Assembly: GCA_013822685.1 (NCBI GenBank) | Contig: PNKV01000006.1 | Location: forward strand, 1-64,000 | Origin: Leptothrix sp. (in: b-proteobacteria) | GTDB taxonomy: Bacteria > Pseudomonadota > Gammaproteobacteria > Burkholderiales > Burkholderiaceae_C | DNA: 64,000 nt | Direction of reading: 5' to 3' | Shown here: positions 18,439 to 29,753 of the stretch, piece after piece | How positions within the stretch are numbered: position 1 is the stretch's first letter | How the letters are laid out: every line of letters starts with the position of its first letter | Position numbers and translations under genes: made by a program | Notes under the pieces: generated by a model | Told to the model about the DNA's origin: nothing | Seen by the model: the letters and a program-made list of their open reading frames with translations, nothing else | Database searches by the model: none

Positions 18439-21120
18439 ATGAGTCTGCACTGCGTCCGCTCCACCCTGATGATCGCCACCGTGGCCCTGGCCATGTCGGG
18501 CTGCAGCACCTTGCAAAGCGGTGCCGTGCAACTGATTGGCTGGACATCGCCGCCCACCGTCCCTCCGACCGCGGCCACCCCTGCGCAAACGCCCGTCACC
18601 GGAACGGCCCCTGCTTTTGAGTCGGTCATCAAGGGCGCCGAGCGCATGGACGGCCTGCTGCCTTTGTGGAAGCGGCAAGACAAGGTCTGGATCGAGCTGA
18701 CGCCAGCCAATCTGGGGCGGGCGTTCTTCCTGTCGCCCACCGTGGTGACGGGCATTGGCGAGGCCGGGGTCTTTGGCGGGTTGATCACCAGCCGGTCGGC
18801 CCAGGTGGGGCGGCCCCAGTGGGTAGAGTTCCGCCGGGTTCAACAGCAGGTGCAGTTGCTGGCCATGAACGCCGCCTACACCGCGCAAAAAGGCACGCCG
18901 CAAGAGCTGGCCGTTCAGGCGGCGTTTTCGCCAAGCCTGCTAGCCAGCGTGGGCGTGGCCAGCGCGCCTCAGGCCCAAACGGGCGCCATCCTGATCGAGG
19001 CCAACCCCTTGTGGGTGAACGACATGCTGGGCCTGGGGCTGCAACTGCAACGTGCCTACAAGCAAAGCTACGCACTTGATTCACGCAACTCAGCCCTGTC
19101 CGTGGCTCGCACCCAAAGCGATCACCTGAGCTTTGACATCCTGCACCACTTTGCAACCAGCTCCATCGCCTCGGGCAGTGGCTCGCCAGGTGGTTTGACG
19201 CCCGGCGTGCCCACCTCCGTGCCCGACCCACGCAGCCTGTTCATCAACGTGCGCTACAGCCTGAGGTCCTTACCCGAAACCGCCATGAAACCGCGAGCGG
19301 CCGACCCGCGCGTGGGCTACTTCACCACCACGGTGGCCGACTTTACCCAGGATCTGGCCCGCACCCCCCGGCAACGCTTCATCAGCCGCTGGCGGCTTGA
19401 AAAGAAGGACCCGGCCGCGGCCATGTCCGAGCCTGTGCAGCCCATCATTTACCAGTTGGACCCCAACATCCCGCTGGCCTACCGCACGGTCATCACCGAA
19501 GGCATCCTGGCGTGGAACAAAGCCTTTGAAGCCATTGGCATCATGAACGCGATCCAGGTGCGGGTGCCCGCGTCCGGCAAGGTGGACGAGACCTCGGGGC
19601 CAGTCCGGGCCACCGTGCGCTGGATGACCAACAGCCAACCCGGCTTCGGCGCCATTGGGCCCACCCATGTGGACCCCCGCACGGGCGAGATCCTGCAAGC
19701 GGACATTGCCTTGGAGAGCCTGTCTTCCCGCGCGATCCGCACCTTGCGCAGCGAGATCATCACCGCGCCCTCGGCGCATTCGGCCGGAGACCACTGCGAG
19801 CACGCAGCAGAAGCCGCCGAACAAATGGGCTATGGCCTGGACCTCATGGCCGCGCCATCAGGTCGGCTGGACCCGAACAGCCCGGACGTGCAGGCCTTTG
19901 TGCTGGCCTACCTGAAAGACACGACCATGCACGAGGTGGGACACACCTTGGGCTTGCGGCATAACTTCAGGGGTTCGCGCTGGCACACCGCTGAACAACT
20001 GGCCGACCCCGCGCTGACGCTGCGCGAAGGCAACAGCGCCTCGGTGATGGACTATGCCCCCATCAACCTGCCCCCGCCCGGCCGGCCCGCACCGGCAGCG
20101 TTTCAAACCACTTTGGGGCCTTATGACTACTGGGCCATCGAATATGGCTACAAGCCTTTGGGCACCGACGAAGCAGCCGCCTTGAAGCACATTGCCCAGC
20201 GCAGTGCCGACCCGGCCTGGTCGGACAAGCTCGATTTCGGGACCGATGAGGACGAGTACCTCGGGCTCGATCCTCAATCGTTGACCTTTGACCTGGGCCG
20301 CGATCCCGTCGTCTTTGCCCGCCAGCGCCTGGTCATCGCCAAGGACCTGATCGCCCGGCAGGCCCAGGAAAAAGCCAGCCCGCCCGAAGACCCCAGCCTG
20401 TTGCGCCGACGGGTCACGTATGCGCTGCGCGACGTCGCCCGCACCTCGCAGATCCTGCTGCGCCAGGTGGGGGGCCTGGTCACTCGCCGCAACGCGGTGG
20501 GCAGCGGCCGGGACGCCCTGGACCCCCTGCCCGCCGCCACCCAACGCGCAGCGCTGGACTTGATTGCCGCTGAGCTGCTGTCACCCCAAGCCTTGAGCCT
20601 GTCGCCCGGGCTGCAACGCCGCATGGCCCCGGACTATTTCGAGCGGGTTGAAGGCAATGGTGCGCGAACGGATTTCTCCATCGCCGACACCCTGCTCTCA
20701 TTGCAACGCCTGGTGCTGGACACCTTGATGGCAGATGGGTTGGCCGACCGCATGCTGGACAACATTGACCGCACGCGCGATCGCCGTGAAGCCCCACTGA
20801 CCGTGCGCGAACTGCACCAGCGGGTGAAGGACGCCGTGTGGGGCACCGCCCTGGCGGCCCCGCAGGGTGATGATGCGCCTTGGCGGCGCAACCTGCAGCG
20901 CGAACACGTGAACCGCTTGTCCGCCTGGGTGCTGCGCTCGGGCAGCAACCGGGCCGATGTGCGCTCGGTGGTCCGCGAACAAGCCCGGGCCCTGCTGACG
21001 GCGCTGAAGGCCAGCGCTTGGGGCGGCAGCTCATCAAGCTCGTCTGAGGCCCACCGCCGCGATTGCATCGAGACCTTGGAGCGCGCACTCAACGCATCGG
21101 TGGTTCGCACAAGCCCCTGA
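18439..21120 (+). CDS. Zinc-dependent metalloprotease lipoprotein (DUF4953/DUF5117 type)
   Basis: Predicted lipoprotein of 893 residues: signal RSTLMIATVALAMSGC, then a Pro/Thr-rich linker. The central domain holds an extended metzincin-like zinc motif HEVGHTLGLRHN with ligands His498, His502, His508 and catalytic Glu499, preceded by GILAWNKAFEAIG and AIGPTHVDPRTGEI as in the DUF5117/DUF4953 metalloprotease family. A C-terminal helical region follows (about 620-893). The substrate is unknown. I start at ATG 18439; the frame is open 13 codons upstream but that part lies against the terminator of the previous gene. The next gene (helicase) is 52 bp downstream. Confidence 0.85.
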   Translation: MSLHCVRSTLMIATVALAMSGCSTLQSGAVQLIGWTSPPTVPPTAATPAQTPVTGTAPAFESVIKGAERMDGLLPLWKRQDKVWIELTPANLGRAFFLSPTVVTGIGEAGVFGGLITSRSAQVGRPQWVEFRRVQQQVQLLAMNAAYTAQKGTPQELAVQAAFSPSLLASVGVASAPQAQTGAILIEANPLWVNDMLGLGLQLQRAYKQSYALDSRNSALSVARTQSDHLSFDILHHFATSSIASGSGSPGGLTPGVPTSVPDPRSLFINVRYSLRSLPETAMKPRAADPRVGYFTTTVADFTQDLARTPRQRFISRWRLEKKDPAAAMSEPVQPIIYQLDPNIPLAYRTVITEGILAWNKAFEAIGIMNAIQVRVPASGKVDETSGPVRATVRWMTNSQPGFGAIGPTHVDPRTGEILQADIALESLSSRAIRTLRSEIITAPSAHSAGDHCEHAAEAAEQMGYGLDLMAAPSGRLDPNSPDVQAFVLAYLKDTTMHEVGHTLGLRHNFRGSRWHTAEQLADPALTLREGNSASVMDYAPINLPPPGRPAPAAFQTTLGPYDYWAIEYGYKPLGTDEAAALKHIAQRSADPAWSDKLDFGTDEDEYLGLDPQSLTFDLGRDPVVFARQRLVIAKDLIARQAQEKASPPEDPSLLRRRVTYALRDVARTSQILLRQVGGLVTRRNAVGSGRDALDPLPAATQRAALDLIAAELLSPQALSLSPGLQRRMAPDYFERVEGNGARTDFSIADTLLSLQRLVLDTLMADGLADRMLDNIDRTRDRREAPLTVRELHQRVKDAVWGTALAAPQGDDAPWRRNLQREHVNRLSAWVLRSGSNRADVRSVVREQARALLTALKASAWGGSSSSSSEAHRRDCIETLERALNASVVRTSP

Positions 21121-21171
21121 AGGAGGGAGACCGGCAGGCCTGACAATGGGCGCTGCCACTTCTTGCCCACC

Positions 21172-23178
21172 ATGGACCTGCCCACGATTTTCTCCGCCTC
21201 CGGCCCCCTGGCCCGCGCCTTCGATGGCTACCACGTGCGCCACGAGCAAATCGAAATGGCGCAGGCGGTGGCACAGGCCATTCACGACGCCAGCACCGTG
21301 GTGCTTGAAGCCGGCACCGGCGTGGGCAAGACTGCCGCCTACCTGGTGCCCTCCTTGCTGGAAGGCGGCAAGGTCATCGTGTCGACCGGCACCAAGGCGC
21401 TGCAAGACCAGCTCTTTCACCGCGATTTGCCCGCCGTGCGCGCGGCCCTGGCCGTGCCGGTCAAGGTGGCCTTGCTCAAAGGCCGCAGCAACTACCTGTG
21501 TTGGCACCACCTGAACGGCGCCAACCAGGACGCCATGCTCAGCAGCCGCCAGGAGGTCAAGGACCTGGGCCTGATCAACCGCTTCATCCACCTCAGCCCC
21601 ACGGGCGACAAGGCCGAGTGCCCCACCGTGCCCGAGCACGCCACCATCTGGGCCCGGGTCACGTCCACGCGCGAGAACTGCCTGGGCAGTGAATGCAAGC
21701 ACTACACCGACTGCTTCGTGATGAAGGCCCGGCGTGAAGCCCAGGACGCCGACGTCGTCGTGGTCAACCACCACCTGTTCTTCGCCGACCTGATGCTGCG
21801 CGAAGAAGGCGTGCCCGAGTTGCTGCCCAACGCCCAGACCATCATCTTTGACGAAGCGCACCAGTTGCCTGACACAGCCACGCTGTTCTTTGGCGATTCC
21901 GTCTCAACCGCGCAGTTGCTGGACCTGCTGCGCGACACGCTGGCCACCGGCCAGACCCAGGCCCGCGACGGCGCCAAATGGAACGATGTGCTCGCACCGC
22001 TCGACCGCGCCACCCGCGACCTGCGCCTGTGCTTCGGCCCGCAGACGCAGCGCCTGGCCCACCCCCAACTCGGCGCCGCCCACCCTCTGCACGCCGCCTT
22101 GCTCACCTTGCACGAGGCCTTGTCCGAGGTGCGCGACACGCTGGAATCCCAGGCCGACCGCAGCCCCGACCTGGCCCAGTTGCAGCGGCGCGCCCATGCC
22201 TTGATGCAGCGCTTGTCGGCCTGGGGCGCCCCCGAGCGTGCCAACGAACCTGAGCTGTGCTGGGTGGACGTGGGCAGCCACGGTCTGCAACTGCACCGCA
22301 CGCCCATCTCCGTGGCCGACGTGTTCCGGCGTCAACGCCTGGGCCTGGTCGACAACGCTTTTGAGACCGAAGAAAACCAACACAGCGAAAGCGACGACGA
22401 CACCAATCCGCCGGCCGAAGCGCCACGCCGTGCCTGGATCTTCACCTCGGCCACCCTCGCGGTCAAAAACGATTTCACGCACTTCACCCAGGCCTTGGGC
22501 CTGGAAGATGCGCACTGCCTGGCCTGGTCCAGCCCTTACGACTACCCCTCGCAGGCCATGCTGTATGTGCCCGAGGGCCTGCCACCACCCAGCGCGGCCA
22601 ACCACACCGAGGCCCTGGTCGATGCCGCCTTGCCGTTGATCCGCGCCAACCGTGGGCGCGCCTTCGTGCTGTGCACCAGCCACCGCGCCGTGCAACGCGC
22701 GGCCGATCACCTCAAGAAACTGTTTGAGGAGGGTGGCGACCCCTTCCCCGTGCTGCGGCAAGGCGATGCGCCCCGCCCCACCTTGCTGGACGACTTCCGG
22801 CGCGCGGGCAACGCCGTGCTGGTGGGCAGCCACAGCTTCTGGGAAGGCATCGACGTCAAGGGCGACGCCCTGACCCTGGTGGTGATCGACAAACTGCCCT
22901 TCGCGCCGCCCGACGACCCGGTGCTGGCCAAGCGCTTAGAGCTGCTGGAGAACGAGGGTGGCAACCCCTTCATGGAACACCAGGTGCCCCAAGCCATCAT
23001 CGCGCTCAAACAGGGCGCCGGCCGCTTGATCCGCAGCGAGACCGACCGAGGCGTGCTCATGATCGGCGACGTCAGGCTGATCGAAAAACCTTATGGCCGT
23101 CGCATCTGGCAAAGCCTGCCGCCCATGAAGCGCAGCCGCAAGCAAGACGAGGTGGTGGCCTTCTTGAACACCCTGTGA
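21172..23178 (+). CDS. ATP-dependent DNA helicase, DinG/YoaA (XPD-like) family
   Basis: Superfamily 2 helicase of 668 residues related to XPD. Walker A EAGTGVGKT near residues 46-54; iron-sulfur cluster cysteines at 110, 170, 175 and 181 (NYLCW, NCLGSECKHYTDCF); DEAH box at 227-230 (IFDEAHQLPD). C-terminal helicase motifs include FVLCTSHRAV, GSHSFWEGIDVKGD and QGAGRLIRSETDRG. The N-terminus (IFSASGPLARAFDGYHVRHEQIEMAQAV) and size are closer to YoaA than to DinG. Such enzymes act in DNA repair and damage tolerance. Start ATG 21172; a TTG three codons upstream is possible. Convergent with panC (7 bp apart). Confidence 0.92.
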   Translation: MDLPTIFSASGPLARAFDGYHVRHEQIEMAQAVAQAIHDASTVVLEAGTGVGKTAAYLVPSLLEGGKVIVSTGTKALQDQLFHRDLPAVRAALAVPVKVALLKGRSNYLCWHHLNGANQDAMLSSRQEVKDLGLINRFIHLSPTGDKAECPTVPEHATIWARVTSTRENCLGSECKHYTDCFVMKARREAQDADVVVVNHHLFFADLMLREEGVPELLPNAQTIIFDEAHQLPDTATLFFGDSVSTAQLLDLLRDTLATGQTQARDGAKWNDVLAPLDRATRDLRLCFGPQTQRLAHPQLGAAHPLHAALLTLHEALSEVRDTLESQADRSPDLAQLQRRAHALMQRLSAWGAPERANEPELCWVDVGSHGLQLHRTPISVADVFRRQRLGLVDNAFETEENQHSESDDDTNPPAEAPRRAWIFTSATLAVKNDFTHFTQALGLEDAHCLAWSSPYDYPSQAMLYVPEGLPPPSAANHTEALVDAALPLIRANRGRAFVLCTSHRAVQRAADHLKKLFEEGGDPFPVLRQGDAPRPTLLDDFRRAGNAVLVGSHSFWEGIDVKGDALTLVVIDKLPFAPPDDPVLAKRLELLENEGGNPFMEHQVPQAIIALKQGAGRLIRSETDRGVLMIGDVRLIEKPYGRRIWQSLPPMKRSRKQDEVVAFLNTL

Positions 23179-23185
23179 GGGGGCC

Positions 23186-24900
<1,715 letters not shown>

Positions 24901-25017
24901 GTCGCGCGGGTCTGGTGCCAAAGTGGCGCGATTCTAGGCCGACAAGCCACCACGTGCGCGGGAAATTCTGCAAGCGCCCATCCGCGACTGGGACTAGCAT
25001 GGTGGTTTCTCGTTTGG

Positions 25018-25899
25018 ATGGTTGGACAAGGCATGACCGGGTTGTGGACACAGCTGAATCAAATCGGGCTGGAAAAGGTTTTCCTGCTCCTGATGGGTCC
25101 TGTTTTCGTGGCCTGCATGACGCTCGAGGCTTGGTGGCTGAACCGTCGGCAGCAGCAAACCTACACGGTTAAAGGCACGGCCATCAACACCAGCCTGGCC
25201 TTGAGCCACGCGGTGGCCGACGGCATTGCCTGGGCCCTGCTGGTGGGCTTGTTTGACCTGATCTACCAGCACCGCCTGTTTGACATTCCCATCACCTGGT
25301 GGAGCGTGGTCGGCCTGCTGGTGGCGCAAGATTTTTGCTACTACTGGTTCCACCGCGCCAGCCACCGTGTGCGCTGGATGTGGGCCAGCCACGTGACGCA
25401 TCATTCTGGCGAGACCATGAACCTGGCCACTGCGCTGCGGCAAAGCCCCACTTACCCCATCTCAGGCATGTGGGTGTTCTGGTTACCGCTGGCCTGGCTG
25501 GGGTTCGAGACGCGCCACGTGATTTTGGTGGTGGCCGTGAGCCTGGCTTACCAATTTTTTGTGCACACCGAATCCGTGCGCAAGATGCCGCGTTGGTTTG
25601 AAGCGATCTTCAACACGCCTTCGCACCACCGGGTGCACCACGCCCGCAACCCGCAGTACCTGGACCGCAACTACGCGGGTGTGCTGATCATCTGGGACAA
25701 ACTGTTCGGCAGCTTTGTGCCCGAAGAGGCGCCCTGCGACTACGGCATCGTCAAACAGATCCACACCAGCAACCCGCTGGTGATGATGTTCCACGAATGG
25801 CAGGCCATGGGGCGCGATGCGATGCGGCCAGGCCCGCTGTGGTTGCGCTTGAAGCACCTGTGGGCGCCGCCCGATTGGGAGCGCACGGAGCGCCGATGA
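25018..25899 (+). CDS. Sterol desaturase / fatty acid hydroxylase family membrane protein
   Basis: Integral membrane di-iron enzyme of about 293 residues. The eight-histidine motif pattern is visible: HRASH (HX3H), HVTHH (HX2HH) and HRVHH (HX2HH) with a further HRVHHARNPQYLDRNY context typical of bacterial members. Four or so membrane helices surround them. Substrate unknown; bacterial members hydroxylate or desaturate lipids or carotenoids, or cleave ether lipids. ATG 25018 or ATG 25033 could be the start; neither has a good ribosome binding site. It sits between panB and scpA, opposite in strand to both. Confidence 0.88.
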   Translation: MVGQGMTGLWTQLNQIGLEKVFLLLMGPVFVACMTLEAWWLNRRQQQTYTVKGTAINTSLALSHAVADGIAWALLVGLFDLIYQHRLFDIPITWWSVVGLLVAQDFCYYWFHRASHRVRWMWASHVTHHSGETMNLATALRQSPTYPISGMWVFWLPLAWLGFETRHVILVVAVSLAYQFFVHTESVRKMPRWFEAIFNTPSHHRVHHARNPQYLDRNYAGVLIIWDKLFGSFVPEEAPCDYGIVKQIHTSNPLVMMFHEWQAMGRDAMRPGPLWLRLKHLWAPPDWERTERR

Positions 25900-25906
25900 C
25901 CGACGA

Positions 25907-26734
25907 TCAGGCCGGGTGGTAGGCCAGGCGCACGTAGATGGGCGCAAACGCTTCAGCCTGGGTGATCTCGAGCAGGCGCTCCTTGCCCAGCTCCAGCATG
26001 GCGATGAAGGTCACCACCAGCACCTGCGGGCCGCGCGTCACATCGAACAAGTGCTCAAATTCGACAAAGCGTTGGCCTTGCAGCCGGCGCAGCACGATGC
26101 CCATGTGCTCGCGCACCGACAGCTCTTCGCGCGTGATGATGTGGTGCGTGTTGAGCTTGGCGCGCTTGAGGATGTCGGCCCAGGCCTCGCGCAGATCCAC
26201 CAGCGCGACATCGGGATGGCGCACGCGCACGGACGGGTCGTTGTGCACCTGCACGCGCAGAAAATCGCGGCCCAGTTGCGGGATGCGGGTGAGCCCGGCC
26301 GCGGCCAGCTTCATTTGCTCGTATTCGATCAGGCGGCGGACCAGTTCGGCGCGCGGATCCTCGGCCTCTTCACCGTCTTCCGACTTCTTGGGCGGCAGCA
26401 GCATCCGAGACTTGATCTCGATCAGCATGGCCGCCATCAGCAGATAATCAGACGCCAGCTCGAGGTTGTGCTTGCGGATCTGGTCGACATAGGCCAGGTA
26501 CTGGCGCGTGACGTCGGCCAGCGGGATGTCCAGGATGTTGAAGTTCTGCTTGCGGATCAGGTAGAGCAGCAAGTCCAGAGGGCCTTCAAAGGTCTCTAGG
26601 AAGACCTCGAGCGCATCGGGCGGGATGTACAAATCCAGCGGCATCGAGAACAAGGGCTCGCCGTACAGGCGTGCCATCGCCACCCGGTCAACGACCTCGG
26701 GCAGGTGGTTCTCGTCCAGGACCTGATCGCTCAC
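25907..26734 (-). CDS. scpA: Segregation and condensation protein A
   Basis: Kleisin subunit of the SMC-ScpAB complex that organises the chromosome. 275 residues. It begins with DALEVFLETFEGPLDLLLYLIRKQNFNILDIPLADVTRQYLAYV, typical of ScpA, and ends with the winged-helix region VTFIAMLELGKERLLEITQAEAFAPIYV. I choose GTG 26734 (VSDQVLDENHL), five bases after the DUF3460 stop; the frame stays open upstream but would overlap DUF3460. A scpB gene is not in the window. Convergent with the desaturase-like gene, 7 bp apart. Confidence 0.9.
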   Translation of the reverse strand: MSDQVLDENHLPEVVDRVAMARLYGEPLFSMPLDLYIPPDALEVFLETFEGPLDLLLYLIRKQNFNILDIPLADVTRQYLAYVDQIRKHNLELASDYLLMAAMLIEIKSRMLLPPKKSEDGEEAEDPRAELVRRLIEYEQMKLAAAGLTRIPQLGRDFLRVQVHNDPSVRVRHPDVALVDLREAWADILKRAKLNTHHIITREELSVREHMGIVLRRLQGQRFVEFEHLFDVTRGPQVLVVTFIAMLELGKERLLEITQAEAFAPIYVRLAYHPA

Positions 26735-26739
26735 GACCG

Positions 26740-26943
26740 TCAGTCGCCCTTGGTTTGGTAGACGTAGGGCTGCTGCGCCACGTTCGATTCGCGGAAATCC
26801 TGCTGGGCGTCGCGGTCGATGGCCTTGTCCCACAGCAGGGAACGGCCCTGGCGCTGGCGGTCTTCCAGCTGGGGGTCGCGCTGCTTGAGGCTGTCGATGA
26901 ACTGGGTCACGTCAGACTTGTAGGGCTTCCAGAAAAGCGGCAT
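26740..26943 (-). CDS. DUF3460 family protein
   Basis: Small polar protein of 67 residues, MPLFWKPYKSDVTQFIDSLK at the N-terminus, ending KGD. It matches the DUF3460 family of Burkholderiales, which is commonly encoded just upstream of scpA. Function unknown. Start ATG 26943; the frame is open three codons further. Probably first gene of a two-gene operon with scpA. Confidence 0.85.
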   Translation of the reverse strand: MPLFWKPYKSDVTQFIDSLKQRDPQLEDRQRQGRSLLWDKAIDRDAQQDFRESNVAQQPYVYQTKGD

Positions 26944-27033
26944 GGTGGGCACCAGTCAAAAGAGGGGATCAATCCGCCATTTTATGGGCAGTGCGCCGCC
27001 CGGGGGGCCGCGTCGCCACCACAATCGCCCCTT

Positions 27034-27987
27034 ATGCAGGAAATCGAACTTAAATTCCAGATCCCGGCCGATTCGCTCGGGCCTTTGTCGGCCGAGATTG
27101 AACGCTTGCCGGGCCACGCGCGGGAGCGCCTTCAAGCGCATTACTTCGACACGCCCGATCGCCGGCTGGGCCAGGCACGCAGCGCCTTCCGTTTGCGCAA
27201 GGAAGGCGAACGCTGGGTTCAAACGTTGAAAGCCTCGGGCGCCAACACCATGGTCCGGCTGGAGGACAACCAGCCCGCCCCCGCGCCAGCCGAAGGCAGT
27301 GCCGCCCGGATCGATTTGAGCCTGCACCTGGGTTCGCCCGCCGAGGCGTCCCTGGTCAAGACGCTGGCCTGGGACACGGCTCATGACCGCCGGGGTGAGC
27401 GCACCGGCCTGGTCGAGCTGTACCGTACTGAAATCCAACGCCAAACCGCCCGCGTGAGCGCCGGCCAGGGCACGTCCCAAGCCGGCGTCGTCGAGCTGGC
27501 CCTGGACCTGGGTCACATCCACGCAGGTCACTTGAGCGTGCCGGTGCGCGAGCTGGAGATCGAACTGGTCGACGGCCACCCCATGGCGGTCATCCACATG
27601 GCGCGGGATTGGGTGGCGCGGCACGGCCTGTGGCTGGACACCCAGACCAAGGCGCACCGTGGCGACCGCCTGGCGCGCCAAGCTGCGGGCGAGGCACCTT
27701 CGGCCGCCGCATCCCCGAGCCTGAACACGCCTTTTGAGCTGGCCCCGACTTTGGAGCAGCTCACCGACGCCGTGAGCGAGCTGGCCGCCAGCCAAGCCCC
27801 CGATCCAAAGCAAATCGATGCCTGGCGGCAAGCCTTGCAGCGGCTGGTAACCCTGGGCCCGCAAGGTCACAAGCGGGATCTGACCACCTTGCTGCAAGCA
27901 CTTCAGCACCCCGACCAAGCCATCACCCTGGCTCGTTCGCCCGACACCACCCTGCTCTGCCTGAACCTGTTCGCGTCATTGCTGTGA
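27034..27987 (+). CDS. CYTH domain protein (triphosphate tunnel metalloenzyme family)
   Basis: 317 residues. The N-terminal CYTH domain shows the ExExK signature in QEIELKFQIP and basic/acidic tunnel strands SAFRLRKEGERWVQTLKASG and ELEIELVDGH. Family members hydrolyse inorganic triphosphate or related substrates. Residues about 205-317 are Ala-rich and helical and do not show the His/Arg pattern of the CHAD domain that often follows CYTH, so this looks like a CYTH-only or CHAD-diverged version. Start ATG 27034. Its last 12 bases overlap the 3' end of the convergent SulP gene. Confidence 0.82.
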   Translation: MQEIELKFQIPADSLGPLSAEIERLPGHARERLQAHYFDTPDRRLGQARSAFRLRKEGERWVQTLKASGANTMVRLEDNQPAPAPAEGSAARIDLSLHLGSPAEASLVKTLAWDTAHDRRGERTGLVELYRTEIQRQTARVSAGQGTSQAGVVELALDLGHIHAGHLSVPVRELEIELVDGHPMAVIHMARDWVARHGLWLDTQTKAHRGDRLARQAAGEAPSAAASPSLNTPFELAPTLEQLTDAVSELAASQAPDPKQIDAWRQALQRLVTLGPQGHKRDLTTLLQALQHPDQAITLARSPDTTLLCLNLFASLL

Positions 27988-29712
27988 ACCCATAGAGTGG
28001 CCGGCCGCCGGGAGCAGCTGGCGCGCCCTCAGCAAGGCCGAGGGCAGATCGGTGACCACGTTGGCGGGCCCGAGGGTTTCGTCGTGGTGGGCACGGTGGA
28101 TCAAGCCCAGCGGCTGCTCATTGACTTCGCACAACACCAGAGGGATGTCTTTGCGAGCCAAAGCGCGGCGCAATTGCAGCAGGGCCTCCAGTCCGGAAGT
28201 GTCGATCGAGATCAAGCGGTGGGCTTCCAGCACCACCACACGGGCCTCTGCTGGCACCTGCTCGGCCAGGTCCTCGACCTTGCCCACCGCGCCAAAAAAG
28301 AGCACGCCATACAGCTTGAACACCGCAATCTGCGGATCGACCATCGCCAGGGATTCGATGCGGAACAAGGTGCTCATGCGGTAAATGAAGAACACGCAGG
28401 CCAGCACCAGGCCCACCTCCACCGCCACTGTCAGGTCGAAGATCACCGTCAGCAAAAAGGTGCCGATCAGGATGGTGCGGTAGGTGTAATTGAAGTGGCG
28501 CAGCTTGATGAACTCGCGCCACTCGCCCATGTTCCAGGCCACGAACAGCAAGATGCCCGACAGCACCGGCAAAGGCACATGAACCGCCAGGGGCGCGGCC
28601 ACCAGCACGATCAGCAGCAAAGCCAGCGCGTGCACCATGCCTGCCACAGGGCTGGTGGCGCCGGCTCGCACATTGGTCACCGTGCGCGCGATGGTGCCCG
28701 TGGCTGGGATGCCGCCAAAAAAAGGCGCAACCATGTTGGCCACGCCCTGCGCCATCAGTTCCTGGTTGGGGTTGTGGCGCCGGAGGTCGGTCAGGTTGTC
28801 GGCCACGCGCGCGCACAGCAGCGACTCGATGGCGCCCAGCAAAGCGATGGTGATGGTGGGAATGAACAGGTTGCGCACGCCCTCCCAACTGAAATCAGGC
28901 CAGGCCAGCTGCGGCAAGGCCTGCGGGATGCCGCCAAAGCGCGACCCAATGGTGGCCACGGGCAGTTGCAGCAACGCCGCCACCACGGTCAGCACGAGTA
29001 AAACCACCATGGGCCCGGGCATGCGCGATGCCAGGCGGAAGCTGCGCGCCTCCAGCATGACCTTGGGCAGGCGCCCGGGCGAAAACACGCGTGGCCAGGC
29101 CCAAAGGCTGAACACCGTCAGCACACCCAGGCCAAGGGCAAAGGGATTGAACTGGTGCGCATGGGCGCCGATGGTTCGGAGCTGCCCGACAAAATCGGCC
29201 GGCATGTGCTGCGGGCTCAACCCCAGCAGATCCTTGAACTGCGACAGCGCGATGAGCACGGCGATGCCATTCGTGAAGCCAATGACGATGCTGACCGGGA
29301 TGTAGCGCACCAGCACGCCCAGGCGGAACAGGCCCAGCACGAACAGCAGCATGCCCGCCAGCACCGTGGAGATCAGCAGGTTGGCCACACCGTAGTGCTC
29401 AACGATGCCATAGACGATGACGATGAAGGCGCCTGCCGGCCCGCCAATTTGCACACTGGAGCCACCCAGTGCCGAGATGAGGAAGCCCGCAATGATGGCT
29501 GTGAACAAGCCGGCTTCAGGCTTGACGCCTGAGGCAATCGCGAAGGCCATGGCCAATGGCAAGGCCACGATGCCGACCGTGAGGCCCGCTCCCAGGTCGG
29601 TCATGAAACGACCGCGGGTGTAGCCCTTGAGATCGTCCAGCAAGCGGGGCCGAAAAGGGGCCAGGTCGAGGCCCAGGCGTTTGATCCAATTCGTCGGCAG
29701 AAGGCGGCTCAT
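27976..29712 (-). CDS. SulP family anion permease with STAS domain
   Basis: Inner-membrane transporter of 578 residues. About twelve membrane segments; SulP signatures VGIVALPLAMAFAIASGVKPEAGLFTAIIAG, GGSSVQIGGPAGAF and GIPATGTIARTVTNVRAGATSP. The C-terminal STAS domain has the conserved HRLISIDTSGLEALLQL. Substrates in this family include sulfate, bicarbonate and dicarboxylates; the choice cannot be read from sequence, and no carbonic anhydrase gene is adjacent. Start ATG 29712. Confidence 0.92.
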   Translation of the reverse strand: MSRLLPTNWIKRLGLDLAPFRPRLLDDLKGYTRGRFMTDLGAGLTVGIVALPLAMAFAIASGVKPEAGLFTAIIAGFLISALGGSSVQIGGPAGAFIVIVYGIVEHYGVANLLISTVLAGMLLFVLGLFRLGVLVRYIPVSIVIGFTNGIAVLIALSQFKDLLGLSPQHMPADFVGQLRTIGAHAHQFNPFALGLGVLTVFSLWAWPRVFSPGRLPKVMLEARSFRLASRMPGPMVVLLVLTVVAALLQLPVATIGSRFGGIPQALPQLAWPDFSWEGVRNLFIPTITIALLGAIESLLCARVADNLTDLRRHNPNQELMAQGVANMVAPFFGGIPATGTIARTVTNVRAGATSPVAGMVHALALLLIVLVAAPLAVHVPLPVLSGILLFVAWNMGEWREFIKLRHFNYTYRTILIGTFLLTVIFDLTVAVEVGLVLACVFFIYRMSTLFRIESLAMVDPQIAVFKLYGVLFFGAVGKVEDLAEQVPAEARVVVLEAHRLISIDTSGLEALLQLRRALARKDIPLVLCEVNEQPLGLIHRAHHDETLGPANVVTDLPSALLRARQLLPAAGHSMGSQQ

Positions 29713-29753
29713 ATGGGGAGTCCAGGTGAGCAAGCCTTGTGCCAATCCTTGGT

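Noticed and set aside
24901..25017. Riboswitch or attenuator before panB
   Set aside because: Only about 117 bp of divergent promoter region, with no clear hairpin or terminator.
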